From: an uncultured Pelagibacteraceae bacterium | GTDB taxonomy: Bacteria; Pseudomonadota; Alphaproteobacteria; Pelagibacterales; Pelagibacteraceae | NCBI GenBank assembly: GCA_902579985.1 | Contig: CACHIV010000002.1 | Span: 62,001 to 126,000 of the forward strand | Length of the DNA: 64,000 nt | Reading direction: 5' to 3' | Part shown: positions 49,072 through 57,787 of the stretch, in pieces | How positions within the stretch are numbered: position 1 is the stretch's first letter | Layout of the letters: each line of letters begins with the position of its first letter | Notes under the pieces: model-generated | Told to the model about the DNA's origin: nothing | The model's input: the letters and a program-made list of their open reading frames with translations, nothing else | Database searches by the model: none | Position numbers and translations under genes: made by a program

Positions 49072-50892
49072 TTATTCAACAGTAACTGATTTAGCTAAAT
49101 TTCTTGGCTTATCTATGTCATGCCCTTTTTTTAGAGCAGAATAATATGCTAATTTTTGAAGCGGTATCGTAGTTAAAAAAGGAAATAAATCTTCATCAGT
49201 AGTTTCTATTTCTATTTTCTCCCAAATATTTTCTGAATAAATTTCTTCATCACTTTTATTAGTTATTAAAAGAACTTTAGCTCCTCTCGCAATTACCTCT
49301 TGCATATTTGATATAGTTTTTTTGTAATATTCATCTCTTGGAGCTATGACTACAACCGGCATACCATCTTCAATTAAAGCTAAAGGTCCATGTTTCATTT
49401 CCCCAGCAGGATATCCCTCTGCATGAATATAAGCTAATTCTTTTAGTTTTAGAGCTCCCTCTAATGCTATTGGAAAAGAATACCCTCTTCCTAAAAACAT
49501 GGCTCCTTTGGCTTCTGTAAAAGAATTACAAATTGATTGTATCTGATTTTCAGTTAACAACGATTTACTAACTAATTTAGATAGATTAAATAAATTCTTT
49601 ATTTTTAGATTATATATTTTTTTATTTAAATCTTTTTTAATATAAGCAATTTTTAAACATAAAATATAAAGTACTAACATTTGGCCTAAAAAAGCTTTTG
49701 TAGATGCAACACCTATTTCTGGTCCACAATGTATAGGAAGAACAAATTTAGAATCTCTTGCAATTGAGCTTTCAACAACATTAACTATACTGCATGTTTT
49801 CATTTTATTTTTATTACATAAATCAAGTGCAGCGTATGTATCTGCTGTTTCACCCGATTGAGAGATAAAAATATATAAACAATCTTTTTTAAATCTATTT
49901 TTTCTATATCGAAATTCTGAAGCTATATCTACTTCTACGTCTAATGAAGTTAATTTTTCAAACCAGTACTTTGCTATCAGGCATGAGTGGTAAGCTGTAC
50001 CACATCCAATTAATTTAATTGATGAAATTTCGTTTTTTTTCCATGGGAAATTTAAAATATTTATCTCATTATTAATCTTGTCTATATATTCATTCACACA
50101 ATTTTTTATTGTTATAGGCTGTTCTTCAATCTCCTTAGCCATAAAATGTTTAAAGTCTCCTTTTTCATAATTTTGCTCACTTGAAGATAATTTTAAAACT
50201 TTTTTATTAATTTTTTTTCCGTTTGAATTAAAAAAATCTACTTCATCTTTTTTAATGATACAGAAATCTCCATCGTCTAGATATGAAATTTTATTAGTCA
50301 TAGATTTTAAAGCATATGAGTCAGATCCTAAATAATTTTCATTAGGTCCATATCCAACAGCTAATGGTGAGCCTCTTCTTGCTCCAACTATTAAATTTGG
50401 TTGATCCTTGAAAATTATTCCTAATGCAAAACTACCTTGAAGTTTTTTTAACATTTTAAGAATTGAGTCTTTTAAATTATTTTCTTTTAAATATTCAGTA
50501 ACTAAATGAACTATCACCTCAGTATCAGTTTGTGATTTAAATTTATGTCCCTTTTCAACTAAAAATTTTTTTAAAATCGTTGAATTTTCTATTATTCCAT
50601 TATGAACAACAGAAACAGTTTCGGATGAGTGAGGGTGAGCATTAATTGTACTTGGTATACCATGAGTTGCCCATCTAACATGCCCTATTCCAACATTTCC
50701 AAATAAATTAATTTTTGCAACATTCTTTTCTAAACTATCTACTCTACCCTCACATTTAACTTCATTAATTTTTCCATTAGCTAAAGTAGCTATACCTGCA
50801 GAATCATAGCCTCTATACTCTAATTTTCTTAGAGAGTTTATTATTGCTAAAGAAACTGATTTGTTACTAGTGATACCTATAATTCCACACAT
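49072..50892 (-). CDS. glmS: Glutamine-fructose-6-phosphate aminotransferase
   Basis: Makes glucosamine-6-phosphate for peptidoglycan and LPS. 606 aa. N-terminal Ntn glutaminase with nucleophile Cys2 (MCGIIGI) and GHVRWATHG. Two SIS domains follow, with LIGCGTAYHSCL, SQSGETADTYAAL and the C-terminal DKPRNLAKSVTVE. Its start shares one base with the upstream acetyltransferase gene, which acts two steps later. Confidence 0.97.
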   Translation of the reverse strand: MCGIIGITSNKSVSLAIINSLRKLEYRGYDSAGIATLANGKINEVKCEGRVDSLEKNVAKINLFGNVGIGHVRWATHGIPSTINAHPHSSETVSVVHNGIIENSTILKKFLVEKGHKFKSQTDTEVIVHLVTEYLKENNLKDSILKMLKKLQGSFALGIIFKDQPNLIVGARRGSPLAVGYGPNENYLGSDSYALKSMTNKISYLDDGDFCIIKKDEVDFFNSNGKKINKKVLKLSSSEQNYEKGDFKHFMAKEIEEQPITIKNCVNEYIDKINNEINILNFPWKKNEISSIKLIGCGTAYHSCLIAKYWFEKLTSLDVEVDIASEFRYRKNRFKKDCLYIFISQSGETADTYAALDLCNKNKMKTCSIVNVVESSIARDSKFVLPIHCGPEIGVASTKAFLGQMLVLYILCLKIAYIKKDLNKKIYNLKIKNLFNLSKLVSKSLLTENQIQSICNSFTEAKGAMFLGRGYSFPIALEGALKLKELAYIHAEGYPAGEMKHGPLALIEDGMPVVVIAPRDEYYKKTISNMQEVIARGAKVLLITNKSDEEIYSENIWEKIEIETTDEDLFPFLTTIPLQKLAYYSALKKGHDIDKPRNLAKSVTVE

Positions 50893-51515
50893 TATTTTTT
50901 TTTTCTTTTATAATTTTTTATTTCAGTTTGTAAACTTCTTGTTAAAGCTAAAGATTTTTTCTTAACATTTTTTGTTATTACTGAACCTGCACCTACTACA
51001 GAGTCTTGTTCTAATGTTATTGGTGCAACTAAAGATGAATTAGATCCAATAAATACATTATCTTTAATCTTAGTTTTATTTTTTTTAACACCATCATAAT
51101 TACAGGTAATTGTGCCTGCTCCAATATTTACTGATTTACCAATACTAGTGTCACCAATATACGTCAGATGATTTACTTTAGATTTTTTTCCAATAAAACT
51201 TTTTTTAATTTCAACAAAATTACCTACTTTGGAACCTTCTTTTAAGATTGTACCAGGTCTTATTCTGGCATATGGACCTATATGAACTTTGTTTTCTACT
51301 TTACAATTTTCAAGATGAGAAAAAGACTTTATTGTAACGTTATTTCCAATTTTCACCTTAGACCCAATAACTACATATGGTTCAATGATTACATTTTTTC
51401 CAATCTTTGTATCTTTTGAAAAAAAAATAGTCTCTGGTGCAATCATTTTTGCTCCAGATTTTAAAAATTTATTTCTAAGTTTACTTTGTAATTTTTGTAA
51501 ATTTAAATGTTTCAT
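50892..51515 (-). CDS. Stand-alone GlmU-type acetyltransferase domain (left-handed beta-helix)
   Basis: 207 aa. Matches the C-terminal half of GlmU, the glucosamine-1-phosphate acetyltransferase, including the linker-like start and hexapeptide repeats from about residue 35. GlmU-specific blocks are GPYARIRPGT, VGNFVEIKKS, SKVNHLTYIGD and NIGAGTITCNYDG. The N-terminal uridylyltransferase domain (normally about 230 residues) is wholly absent, and the gap to the divergent gene cannot hold it. Gene overlap with glmS supports a role in UDP-GlcNAc synthesis. A separate nucleotidyltransferase would be needed elsewhere. Could be a split GlmU rather than a degraded one, as motifs are intact. Confidence 0.85.
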   Translation of the reverse strand: MKHLNLQKLQSKLRNKFLKSGAKMIAPETIFFSKDTKIGKNVIIEPYVVIGSKVKIGNNVTIKSFSHLENCKVENKVHIGPYARIRPGTILKEGSKVGNFVEIKKSFIGKKSKVNHLTYIGDTSIGKSVNIGAGTITCNYDGVKKNKTKIKDNVFIGSNSSLVAPITLEQDSVVGAGSVITKNVKKKSLALTRSLQTEIKNYKRKKK

Positions 51516-51586
51516 CTAGGAAATTCTTTATATTAAGTATATATCTTTCTTAATTCACAAAATATTTCTTAAAAATACTTTTGATT

Positions 51587-52270
51587 ATGAAACAAAAATA
51601 TACAATTCTTTTTGATTTAGATGGTACTTTAGTAGATACAGCACCTGATTTAATGCATGCTCATAATCATGTAATGAAAAAATTTGGATATCCAACAAAA
51701 TCGACTGCAGAAATTAGAAATTTGGTAGGTCAAGGAGCCGGAGCAATGCTAGGGAGATCTATATGGGGTCAGGCTAAAAAAGAATTTGGAAAAGTTCAAG
51801 ATGAAAAGACCAAAAAAGAAATGATTAAAGATTTTGTTGACTTTTATGGAAAAAATATTGTTAACGAAAGTACTCTTATTAATGGGGTAAAAGAATTCTT
51901 ACTTTGGGCTAGACAAAAAAAAATATCAATGGCAGTTTGCACAAATAAGCAGGAACATTTAGCAATCGATCTTCTAAAAAAAATTGGTATTTATGACTTT
52001 TTTGAATTTATTGCTGGGCATAATACATTTGATTATTGTAAACCAGATCCAAGACATCTAACTTCAGTAATTGAAATATTAAATGGCGACCTTAAAAAAA
52101 CTTTGATGATTGGTGATAGTGAAACAGATGCAAATGCAGCAAAAAATGCTGGCATTCCACTTATTTTATTAGAAGATGGTTATACTGAAAAAAAAACTAG
52201 CCAAATATATCATAATCACCTAATAAAAGACTTCATAGGTATTGAAAAAATTGTATTAAAATATCTTTAA
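51587..52270 (+). CDS. gph: HAD-family phosphatase, phosphoglycolate phosphatase-like
   Basis: 227 aa from the ATG at 51587 (MKQKYTILFDLDGTLVD). The track start at 51581 is a TTG two codons earlier with no SD support. HAD motif I DLDGTLVD has the nucleophile aspartate at residue 10 and acid/base aspartate at 12. Motif II lies in VCTNKQ, motif III in CKPDPRH and motif IV in MIGDSETDANAA. The helical cap is of the Gph type. Phosphoglycolate is the usual substrate, but HAD substrate calls are uncertain. Confidence 0.85.
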   Translation: MKQKYTILFDLDGTLVDTAPDLMHAHNHVMKKFGYPTKSTAEIRNLVGQGAGAMLGRSIWGQAKKEFGKVQDEKTKKEMIKDFVDFYGKNIVNESTLINGVKEFLLWARQKKISMAVCTNKQEHLAIDLLKKIGIYDFFEFIAGHNTFDYCKPDPRHLTSVIEILNGDLKKTLMIGDSETDANAAKNAGIPLILLEDGYTEKKTSQIYHNHLIKDFIGIEKIVLKYL

Positions 52271-52324
52271 GATTGATTATTTTTTTTTAACTATTAAAAA
52301 CAATTTCGTAAGTTAGGAGTTATT

Positions 52325-53827
52325 TTGATAGTACATAAAATAAAAGTTTACCCATCTAAAATTCATTTGCCCAAAAAAAAACAACTTGCTTGGAAAATTG
52401 CAGAAATTGCAAGCGACAATGCAAAATTAAATGATGATGCGATAGAAATGACAATTAATAGAATTATTGATAATGCATCAGTTGCTATTGCATCCTTAAA
52501 CAGAAGACCTGTTATTTCTTCTAGAGAAATGGCTTTAAAACATCCTAGAAAAAATGGTGCTACATTGTTTGGTATTAGTAATAAATTAAAATTTGATTGT
52601 GAATGGGCAGCTTGGTCAAATGGAACTGCAGTTAGAGAACTTGATTTCCATGATACTTTTTTAGCAGCAGATTACAGTCATCCAGGAGATAATATTCCTC
52701 CATTATTAAGTGTTGCTCAACAAAATAAAAAAAGTGGTTTAGATCTCTTAAGAGGAATAATTACTGCTTATGAAGTTCAAGTAAATTTAGTTAAGGGTAT
52801 TTGTTTACATAAACATAAAGTTGATCACATAGCTCATCTAGGACCAAGTGTTGCTGCAGGACTTGGAGCAATGTTAAGATTAAATACTGAAACAATTTAT
52901 CAAGCAGTTCAACAAGCTTTACATACAACAATTTCTACAAGACAATCTAGAAAAGGAGAAATTTCAAGTTGGAAAGCCTACGCTCCTGCTCACGCAGGAA
53001 AACTTGCAATAGAAGCTGTAGACAGAGTAATGCGAGGTGAAGGAGCTCCTAGCCCAATTTATGAAGGTGAAGATAGTGTAATAGCAAGAATTTTAGATGG
53101 AAAAAAAGCCTTATATAAAGTTCCTTTACCAAAAAAAGGTCAAACTAAAAAAGCAATACTTGAAACTTACACTAAGGAGTACTCTGCAGAATATCAATCT
53201 CAAGCATTAATTGACTTGGCTAAAAAACTTAAAAAGAAAATACGAAATCTAAATCAAATTAAAAAAATTGATATTTTTACAAGTCATCATACTCATTATG
53301 TTATTGGTACAGGGGCAAATGATCCCCAAAAAATGGATCCTAACGCTAGTAGGGAAACATTAGATCATTCAATAATGTACATATTTGCTGTAGCACTGGA
53401 AGATGGAAGCTGGCATCATATAAGATCTTATTCAAAAGCAAGAGCTAAAAGAAAAAATACTATTAAAATTTGGAGATCAATTAAAACTCATGAAGATAAA
53501 AAATGGACAAGAAGATATCATAATCCAAATCCAAAAAAAAAATCTTTTGGTGCTAAAGTAGTTATAACACTTAAAAACGGTAAAAAAATTATTGAACAAC
53601 AAGACAGAGCCGATGCTCATCCATACGGTTCAAGACCTTTTAAAAGACAAAATTATATTAACAAGTTTTTAACTTTGACTGAAAATATTTTAAATAAAAA
53701 AGAAACTAATAGATTTTTAAAAATAGTACAAAGTCTTAAAAAATTAAAACCTGGACAACTAGATAAATTAAATATTGAAGTAAAAAAAAGTAAACTTAAG
53801 AGAAATTTTAAAAAAGGGATTTTTTAA
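52325..53827 (+). CDS. prpD: 2-methylcitrate dehydratase PrpD
   Basis: Dehydrates 2-methylcitrate to 2-methylaconitate in propionyl-CoA oxidation. 500 aa, full length. Recognised by [55 protein letters not shown] and [14 protein letters not shown]. The start is a TTG: an AGGAG at 52315-52319 stands five bases upstream of it, and no ATG or GTG is near the family N-terminus. First gene of prpD-prpB-prpC. It shares its last base with the prpB start. Confidence 0.93.
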   Translation: MIVHKIKVYPSKIHLPKKKQLAWKIAEIASDNAKLNDDAIEMTINRIIDNASVAIASLNRRPVISSREMALKHPRKNGATLFGISNKLKFDCEWAAWSNGTAVRELDFHDTFLAADYSHPGDNIPPLLSVAQQNKKSGLDLLRGIITAYEVQVNLVKGICLHKHKVDHIAHLGPSVAAGLGAMLRLNTETIYQAVQQALHTTISTRQSRKGEISSWKAYAPAHAGKLAIEAVDRVMRGEGAPSPIYEGEDSVIARILDGKKALYKVPLPKKGQTKKAILETYTKEYSAEYQSQALIDLAKKLKKKIRNLNQIKKIDIFTSHHTHYVIGTGANDPQKMDPNASRETLDHSIMYIFAVALEDGSWHHIRSYSKARAKRKNTIKIWRSIKTHEDKKWTRRYHNPNPKKKSFGAKVVITLKNGKKIIEQQDRADAHPYGSRPFKRQNYINKFLTLTENILNKKETNRFLKIVQSLKKLKPGQLDKLNIEVKKSKLKRNFKKGIF

Positions 53828-54723
53828 TGCATTTTGTAGAAAAAGAACCATTTCAAAAAAGAAAAGATTTTTCAGAAAAATTAAAATTAAATAAAATTTT
53901 AAGAGTTCCAGGTGCATATAATCCTCTAACAGCTAAATTAATAGAAGAAATAGGTTACGATGCTGTTTATGTTTCAGGAGGTGTAATGGCTAATGATCTT
54001 GGTTTTCCAGATATTGGGTTAACAACATTGCAAGATGTAAGTACAAGATCATATTTAATTTCTAGAGTGACAAATCTACCAACAATTGTTGATATAGACA
54101 CTGGTTTTAAATCTTGCAAAGAAACCATTGAAACTTTTGAAGAATTTGGAATTTCAGCTGTACACATAGAAGATCAAATTGAAAAAAAAAGATGCGGACA
54201 TTTAGATAATAAAGAATTAATAACTACAGATACTATGGTAAAAAAAATTAAAGAATGTGTATCAGCTAAAAAAGATGAAAATTTTAAAATTATTGCAAGA
54301 TCTGATGCTAGAAGTGTTGAAGGAATTGATAAAATGATTGAAAGATGTAAAGCCTATATAGATGCAGGAGCTGAAATAATCTTTCCAGAGGCATTAAAAG
54401 ATGAAAAAGATTTTGAAAAAGTAAGAAAAGAACTTTCATGCTACTTGCTCGCGAACATGACAGAATTTGGTAAATCACAATTATTCAACTATAAAGAATT
54501 AGAAAAATTTGGTTACAATATTGTCATTTATCCAGTAACAACACAAAGATTAGCAATGAAAAATGTAGAAGATGGATTAAGAGACATTTATGCAAATGGA
54601 CACCAAAATAATATAATAGATAAAATGCAAACTAGAAAGAGATTGTATGAACTTGTAGACTACGAAAAATACAATAGTTTGGATGAAAAAATCTATAACT
54701 TTGATACTGAAGGACATGAATAA
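53827..54723 (+). CDS. prpB: 2-methylisocitrate lyase PrpB
   Basis: Cleaves 2-methylisocitrate to pyruvate and succinate. 298 aa, the length of PrpB and far shorter than isocitrate lyase. The catalytic motif reads KKRCGHLDNKE; KRCGH is the methylisocitrate-lyase form, in contrast to KKCGH in the isocitrate lyase at the end of this window. Substrate loops RVPGAYNPLTAKL, VDIDTGF and ARSDARSVEG are present. Starts at the last base of prpD and ends at the first base of prpC. Confidence 0.93.
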   Translation: MHFVEKEPFQKRKDFSEKLKLNKILRVPGAYNPLTAKLIEEIGYDAVYVSGGVMANDLGFPDIGLTTLQDVSTRSYLISRVTNLPTIVDIDTGFKSCKETIETFEEFGISAVHIEDQIEKKRCGHLDNKELITTDTMVKKIKECVSAKKDENFKIIARSDARSVEGIDKMIERCKAYIDAGAEIIFPEALKDEKDFEKVRKELSCYLLANMTEFGKSQLFNYKELEKFGYNIVIYPVTTQRLAMKNVEDGLRDIYANGHQNNIIDKMQTRKRLYELVDYEKYNSLDEKIYNFDTEGHE

Positions 54724-55847
54724 TGAGTGATGAAATTAAAAAAGGATTACTAGGTATAGTTGTTGATGAAACTGAAGTTTCAAAAGTAATGCCAGAAATT
54801 AATTCTCTTACTTATAGGGGTTATGCTGCGCAAGATCTTTGTGAATACTGTAGATTCGAAGAAGTTGCATATTTAATCCTCAATAAAGATCTACCTAATA
54901 CTATTCAGTTAAGAAAATTTGAAAAAGAAGAAAAAAATAATAGAGATTTATCTAAAGAACTTTATTCAATAATTAAACGAATGCCAAAAAAGTCTCATCC
55001 AATGGATGTAGCAAGAACTGCAGTTAGTATAATGGGTCTGGAAGATAAAGAAACAGCTGACTCTTCCCCAGAGGCAAATATGAGAAAAGCTATAAGAATT
55101 TTAGCTAAAACGCCAACAGCTCTTGCAGCATTTTATAGACTAAGAAAAGGAAAAAAAATAATTAAGCCTAAAAAAAAATTAAATATTGCAGAGAATTTTT
55201 TTTATATGTGTTTTGGAAAAGTACCTCAAAAAGAAATTGTAAAAGCTTTTGATGTTTCCTTAATTTTATATGCTGAACATAGTTTTAATGTATCAACATT
55301 TACAGCAAGAACTATTACAAGTAGTTTGTCTGATATTCATGGAGCTATTACAGGTGCAATATCAAGTTTAAAAGGTCCACTTCATGGTGGTGCCAATGAA
55401 GAAGTAATGCATATGATGAACAAAATCAAAACACCTAATAATGCTTTCAAATGGATTAATAATGCTTTAGATAAAAAAGAAGTTGTTATGGGTTTTGGTC
55501 ACAGGGTTTATAAATCTGGCGACTCTAGAGTTCCTACTATGAAAAAATATTTTGCAAAAGTTGCTAAAATTAAAAAAGATAAAAAATTTGAAAAAATTTA
55601 TGAAATTGTGGAAAAAGTAATGATAGAAAGAAAAAATATACATCCAAATGTAGACTATCCTACTGGACCTACTTATCATTTAATGGGTTTTGATACTGAC
55701 TTTTTTACACCAATTTTTGTTATTTCAAGGATTACTGGATGGTCAGCACATATATTTGAACAACATGCAGCAAACAAATTAATTAGACCTCTTGCTAGTT
55801 ACAAAGGGAACCAGCACAGAAAAGTTGTTCCACTTAATCAAAGATAG
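54723..55847 (+). CDS. prpC: 2-methylcitrate synthase PrpC (citrate synthase family)
   Basis: 374 aa. Condenses propionyl-CoA with oxaloacetate; context with prpD and prpB is the main reason for the methylcitrate rather than citrate assignment. Starts KKGLLGIVVDETEVSKV and includes YRGYAAQDL, the catalytic histidines in AEHSFNVSTFTAR and MGFGHRVYK, and a C-terminal SAHIFEQHAANKLIRP with the conserved aspartate earlier. The final codons (LNQR) form one arm of the inverted repeat at 55831-55867. Confidence 0.92.
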   Translation: MSDEIKKGLLGIVVDETEVSKVMPEINSLTYRGYAAQDLCEYCRFEEVAYLILNKDLPNTIQLRKFEKEEKNNRDLSKELYSIIKRMPKKSHPMDVARTAVSIMGLEDKETADSSPEANMRKAIRILAKTPTALAAFYRLRKGKKIIKPKKKLNIAENFFYMCFGKVPQKEIVKAFDVSLILYAEHSFNVSTFTARTITSSLSDIHGAITGAISSLKGPLHGGANEEVMHMMNKIKTPNNAFKWINNALDKKEVVMGFGHRVYKSGDSRVPTMKKYFAKVAKIKKDKKFEKIYEIVEKVMIERKNIHPNVDYPTGPTYHLMGFDTDFFTPIFVISRITGWSAHIFEQHAANKLIRPLASYKGNQHRKVVPLNQR

Positions 55848-55867
55848 TTTTTATAATTGATTAAGTG
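55831..55867. terminator. Perfect inverted repeat across the prpC / dioxygenase convergent stops
   Basis: CACTTAATCAA (55831-55841) and TTGATTAAGTG (55857-55867) are perfect reverse complements, 11 bp with a 15-base loop. Each arm encodes Leu-Asn-Gln at the C-terminus of one of the two converging genes, and the two stop codons lie in the loop. It could act as a bidirectional terminator or mRNA 3'-end stabiliser. There is no strong U-tract after the stem on either strand, so the terminator role is inferred. Confidence 0.5.
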
Positions 55868-56543
55868 TAAGACCTTTTAAGTTGGCTGGAACTGCTATAT
55901 CCATCATTTTAGGATTTGCTAAATTTAAATTATCCATAATTTCAGCATATTGTTCTTTTGAACTTACTTGAAGTCGTGGATTATTATTTTTTTCATTTTC
56001 AATTGTTGAATATTTTTTTCCATTATAATCATGAGCTGGATAAACCAAGGTTTTATTGGGTAACTTTAATAATTTATTAAACAATGACTCATAGGCATCA
56101 TATGAATTTCCATTTTGAAAATCCGTTCTACCAGTTCCATTTATTAAAAGAGTATCACCTGTAAAAACTCTATCATTCATTAAATAACTATAGGAACAAT
56201 CAGTATGACCAGGAGTATAAATTGCACTTAACTCAATACTTTCAATCTTAATTTTTTCGTTATCTTTTATTTTCAAATCAATCACTTCAGATTTAGATTT
56301 TTCGCCCATAATTCTGGTGCATTTTGTTCTTTTGTTTAATTCATTTAAACCCGTTATATGATCTGCGTGAATGTGGGTATCTATAACTTTAACCAATTTT
56401 AATTCTAAATTTTTTAAAACTTTTATATATTCTTCTGTATGTTCTAATACAGGATCAATTATTAAAGCCTCCCTACCTTTGCCACTAGATATAATGTAAG
56501 TATAGGTTGAAGATTTAGTATCGAATAATTGTTCAAATATCAT
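55851..56543 (-). CDS. Persulfide dioxygenase-like MBL-fold protein (ETHE1 type)
   Basis: 230 aa. Metallo-beta-lactamase fold with THIHADHITG at residues 56-65 (histidine ligands), GHTDCSYSYLM, the aspartate ligand in VFTGDTLLINGTGRTDFQNG and the histidine in YPAHDYNGK. GRTDFQNG and PRLQ are marks of the ETHE1/Blh persulfide dioxygenase group rather than glyoxalase II. It would oxidise glutathione persulfide to sulfite, using one iron. Divergent from the peroxiredoxin gene, sharing an 86-base regulatory gap. Confidence 0.87.
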   Translation of the reverse strand: MIFEQLFDTKSSTYTYIISSGKGREALIIDPVLEHTEEYIKVLKNLELKLVKVIDTHIHADHITGLNELNKRTKCTRIMGEKSKSEVIDLKIKDNEKIKIESIELSAIYTPGHTDCSYSYLMNDRVFTGDTLLINGTGRTDFQNGNSYDAYESLFNKLLKLPNKTLVYPAHDYNGKKYSTIENEKNNNPRLQVSSKEQYAEIMDNLNLANPKMMDIAVPANLKGLTLNQL

Positions 56544-56568
56544 TGTTAATATTTAATATTATAAAAAA

Positions 56569-56597
56569 TTGCATAGCAAATCAATCTTGAATATAAT
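56569..56597 (+). promoter_or_regulatory. Peroxiredoxin promoter
   Basis: TTGCAT (56569-56574), 17-base spacer and a perfect TATAAT (56592-56597). A strong SD AAGGAG (56618-56623) lies six bases before the ATG. The match quality is the best in the window and suggests high expression. On the other strand a TATAAT also occurs in front of the divergent gene, but without a convincing -35. Confidence 0.75.
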
Positions 56598-56629
56598 CAT
56601 TCTAAAAAACAAATCTAAAGGAGAATTAA

Positions 56630-57292
56630 ATGACTTTAAAAATAAATAGTGTTGCTCCAGATTTCAAAGCTAAAACACAATTAGGAGACATATCGTTTCA
56701 CGATTGGCTTGGAGACAGTTGGGGTGTTTTATTTTCACACCCAAAAGATTTTACACCAGTTTGTACAACTGAACTTGGAGCTTTAGCTAAAATGAAACCA
56801 GAGTTTGATAAAAGAAATGTAAAAGTAATGGGTTTAAGTGTAGATCCAGTTGATGATCATGTAAAATGGATAAATGATATAACAGATGTATGTGGTATGA
56901 AACCTGAATATCCTATTGTTGCAGATGAAAAGTTAGAAGTGGCTAAACTCTACAATATGCTTGAAGCAGATGCAGGTGTAACCTCGGGTGGTAGAACTGC
57001 TGTAGACAACGAAACTGTAAGAACGGTTTATGTAATAAGGCCAGATAAAAGAATCGGTTTATTTTTAACATATCCTATGACAACTGGTAGAAACTTTCAT
57101 GAAATCTTAAGAGCTATAGACTCTATGCAAAGAACTATTAAGCATAAGATTGCTACTCCAGCTGATTGGAAGCCTGGGGAAAAAGTAATTATTGTTCCTA
57201 AAGTAACTAACGACGAAGCAAAAAAGATATATCCAGATGGTTGGGAAACAATAAAACCTTATTTACGTAAAGTTCCAGATCCACAAAAATAG
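56630..57292 (+). CDS. 1-Cys peroxiredoxin (Prx6 type)
   Basis: 220 aa. Reduces hydrogen peroxide and organic peroxides. The peroxidatic cysteine is Cys45 in PKDFTPVCTTELG. The long C-terminal domain with YPMTTGRNFHEILRAIDSMQ and the WKPGEKVIIVP motif places it in the Prx6/AhpC2 group. One other cysteine (in DVCGMKP) is not in the classic resolving position. Own strong promoter and SD; followed by hairpins that probably terminate its transcript. Confidence 0.94.
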   Translation: MTLKINSVAPDFKAKTQLGDISFHDWLGDSWGVLFSHPKDFTPVCTTELGALAKMKPEFDKRNVKVMGLSVDPVDDHVKWINDITDVCGMKPEYPIVADEKLEVAKLYNMLEADAGVTSGGRTAVDNETVRTVYVIRPDKRIGLFLTYPMTTGRNFHEILRAIDSMQRTIKHKIATPADWKPGEKVIIVPKVTNDEAKKIYPDGWETIKPYLRKVPDPQK

Positions 57293-57316
57293 ATTTGGAC
57301 AAAAAATTATACTAAC

Positions 57317-57359
57317 AATCTCAGCTTTGGAAAAAAATTTTCCACGTAAGTCTGAGATT
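57317..57359 (+). terminator. Nested hairpin downstream of the peroxiredoxin gene
   Basis: Outer stem AATCTCAG (57317-57324) with CTGAGATT (57352-57359). Inside it is a second perfect stem GGAAAA-AAA-TTTTCC (57329-57343). The outer stem is followed by TTTGGTTTT, a broken T-tract. Likely terminator for the plus-strand gene; it also lies downstream of the convergent thioredoxin gene. Confidence 0.6.
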
Positions 57360-57373
57360 TTTGGTTTTAAATC

Positions 57374-57395
57374 AAATTTATCTGAGAATAAATTT
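57374..57395. terminator. AT-only hairpin between peroxiredoxin and thioredoxin genes
   Basis: AAATTTAT-CTGAGA-ATAAATTT is a perfect 8-bp stem with a six-base loop, followed on the plus strand by two more T. The loop CTGAGA repeats the sequence in the right arm of the preceding hairpin. Weak stem thermodynamically; a backup terminator is one reading. Confidence 0.4.
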
Positions 57396-57412
57396 TTACT
57401 TAAGTGCTAGTT

Positions 57413-57781
57413 TCAAATTGAAGATTTAATAGCTTTATAAATTGCGTCTCTACTTATTTCACCAATACTTCTATAAACTTCCACATTATCTTTAAAAATT
57501 AATAGTGTAGTTTGATATTGTACATTTAATAAATTAGAAATTTCTTTATTTGTTATATCGAATGTAAAGTATTCAATATTATCAAATTCATTTTTAGCTT
57601 TATTTAAAGCTTTCATTTGGCTTGCACAAGATGAACAATATTTAATCCAAGAACTTACTACTACAACCTTTCCATCTGATTGGGCTTTAGTGAACAACTC
57701 TTGATTAAAATTTGTTTTTTTGTCAATAGCATTTGCGCTAAAAGTGAATACAAAAAAGATAAATATTAAAATTTTTTTCAT
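57413..57781 (-). CDS. Periplasmic thioredoxin-like protein
   Basis: 122 aa. Signal peptide MKKILIFIFFVFTFSANA (residues 1-18), then a thioredoxin fold with the redox motif CSSC at residues 49-52 preceded by SSWIKY. It resembles the DsbD C-terminal domain and related thiol:disulfide interchange proteins. A downstream cis-proline position is not clearly conserved (NVQYQTTLLIF has threonine). Likely reductive or assembly function in the periplasm; exact partner unknown. Last gene of the fbp-azl transcription unit, six bases after azlD. Confidence 0.78.
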   Translation of the reverse strand: MKKILIFIFFVFTFSANAIDKKTNFNQELFTKAQSDGKVVVVSSWIKYCSSCASQMKALNKAKNEFDNIEYFTFDITNKEISNLLNVQYQTTLLIFKDNVEVYRSIGEISRDAIYKAIKSSI

Positions 57782-57787
57782 AAAATC

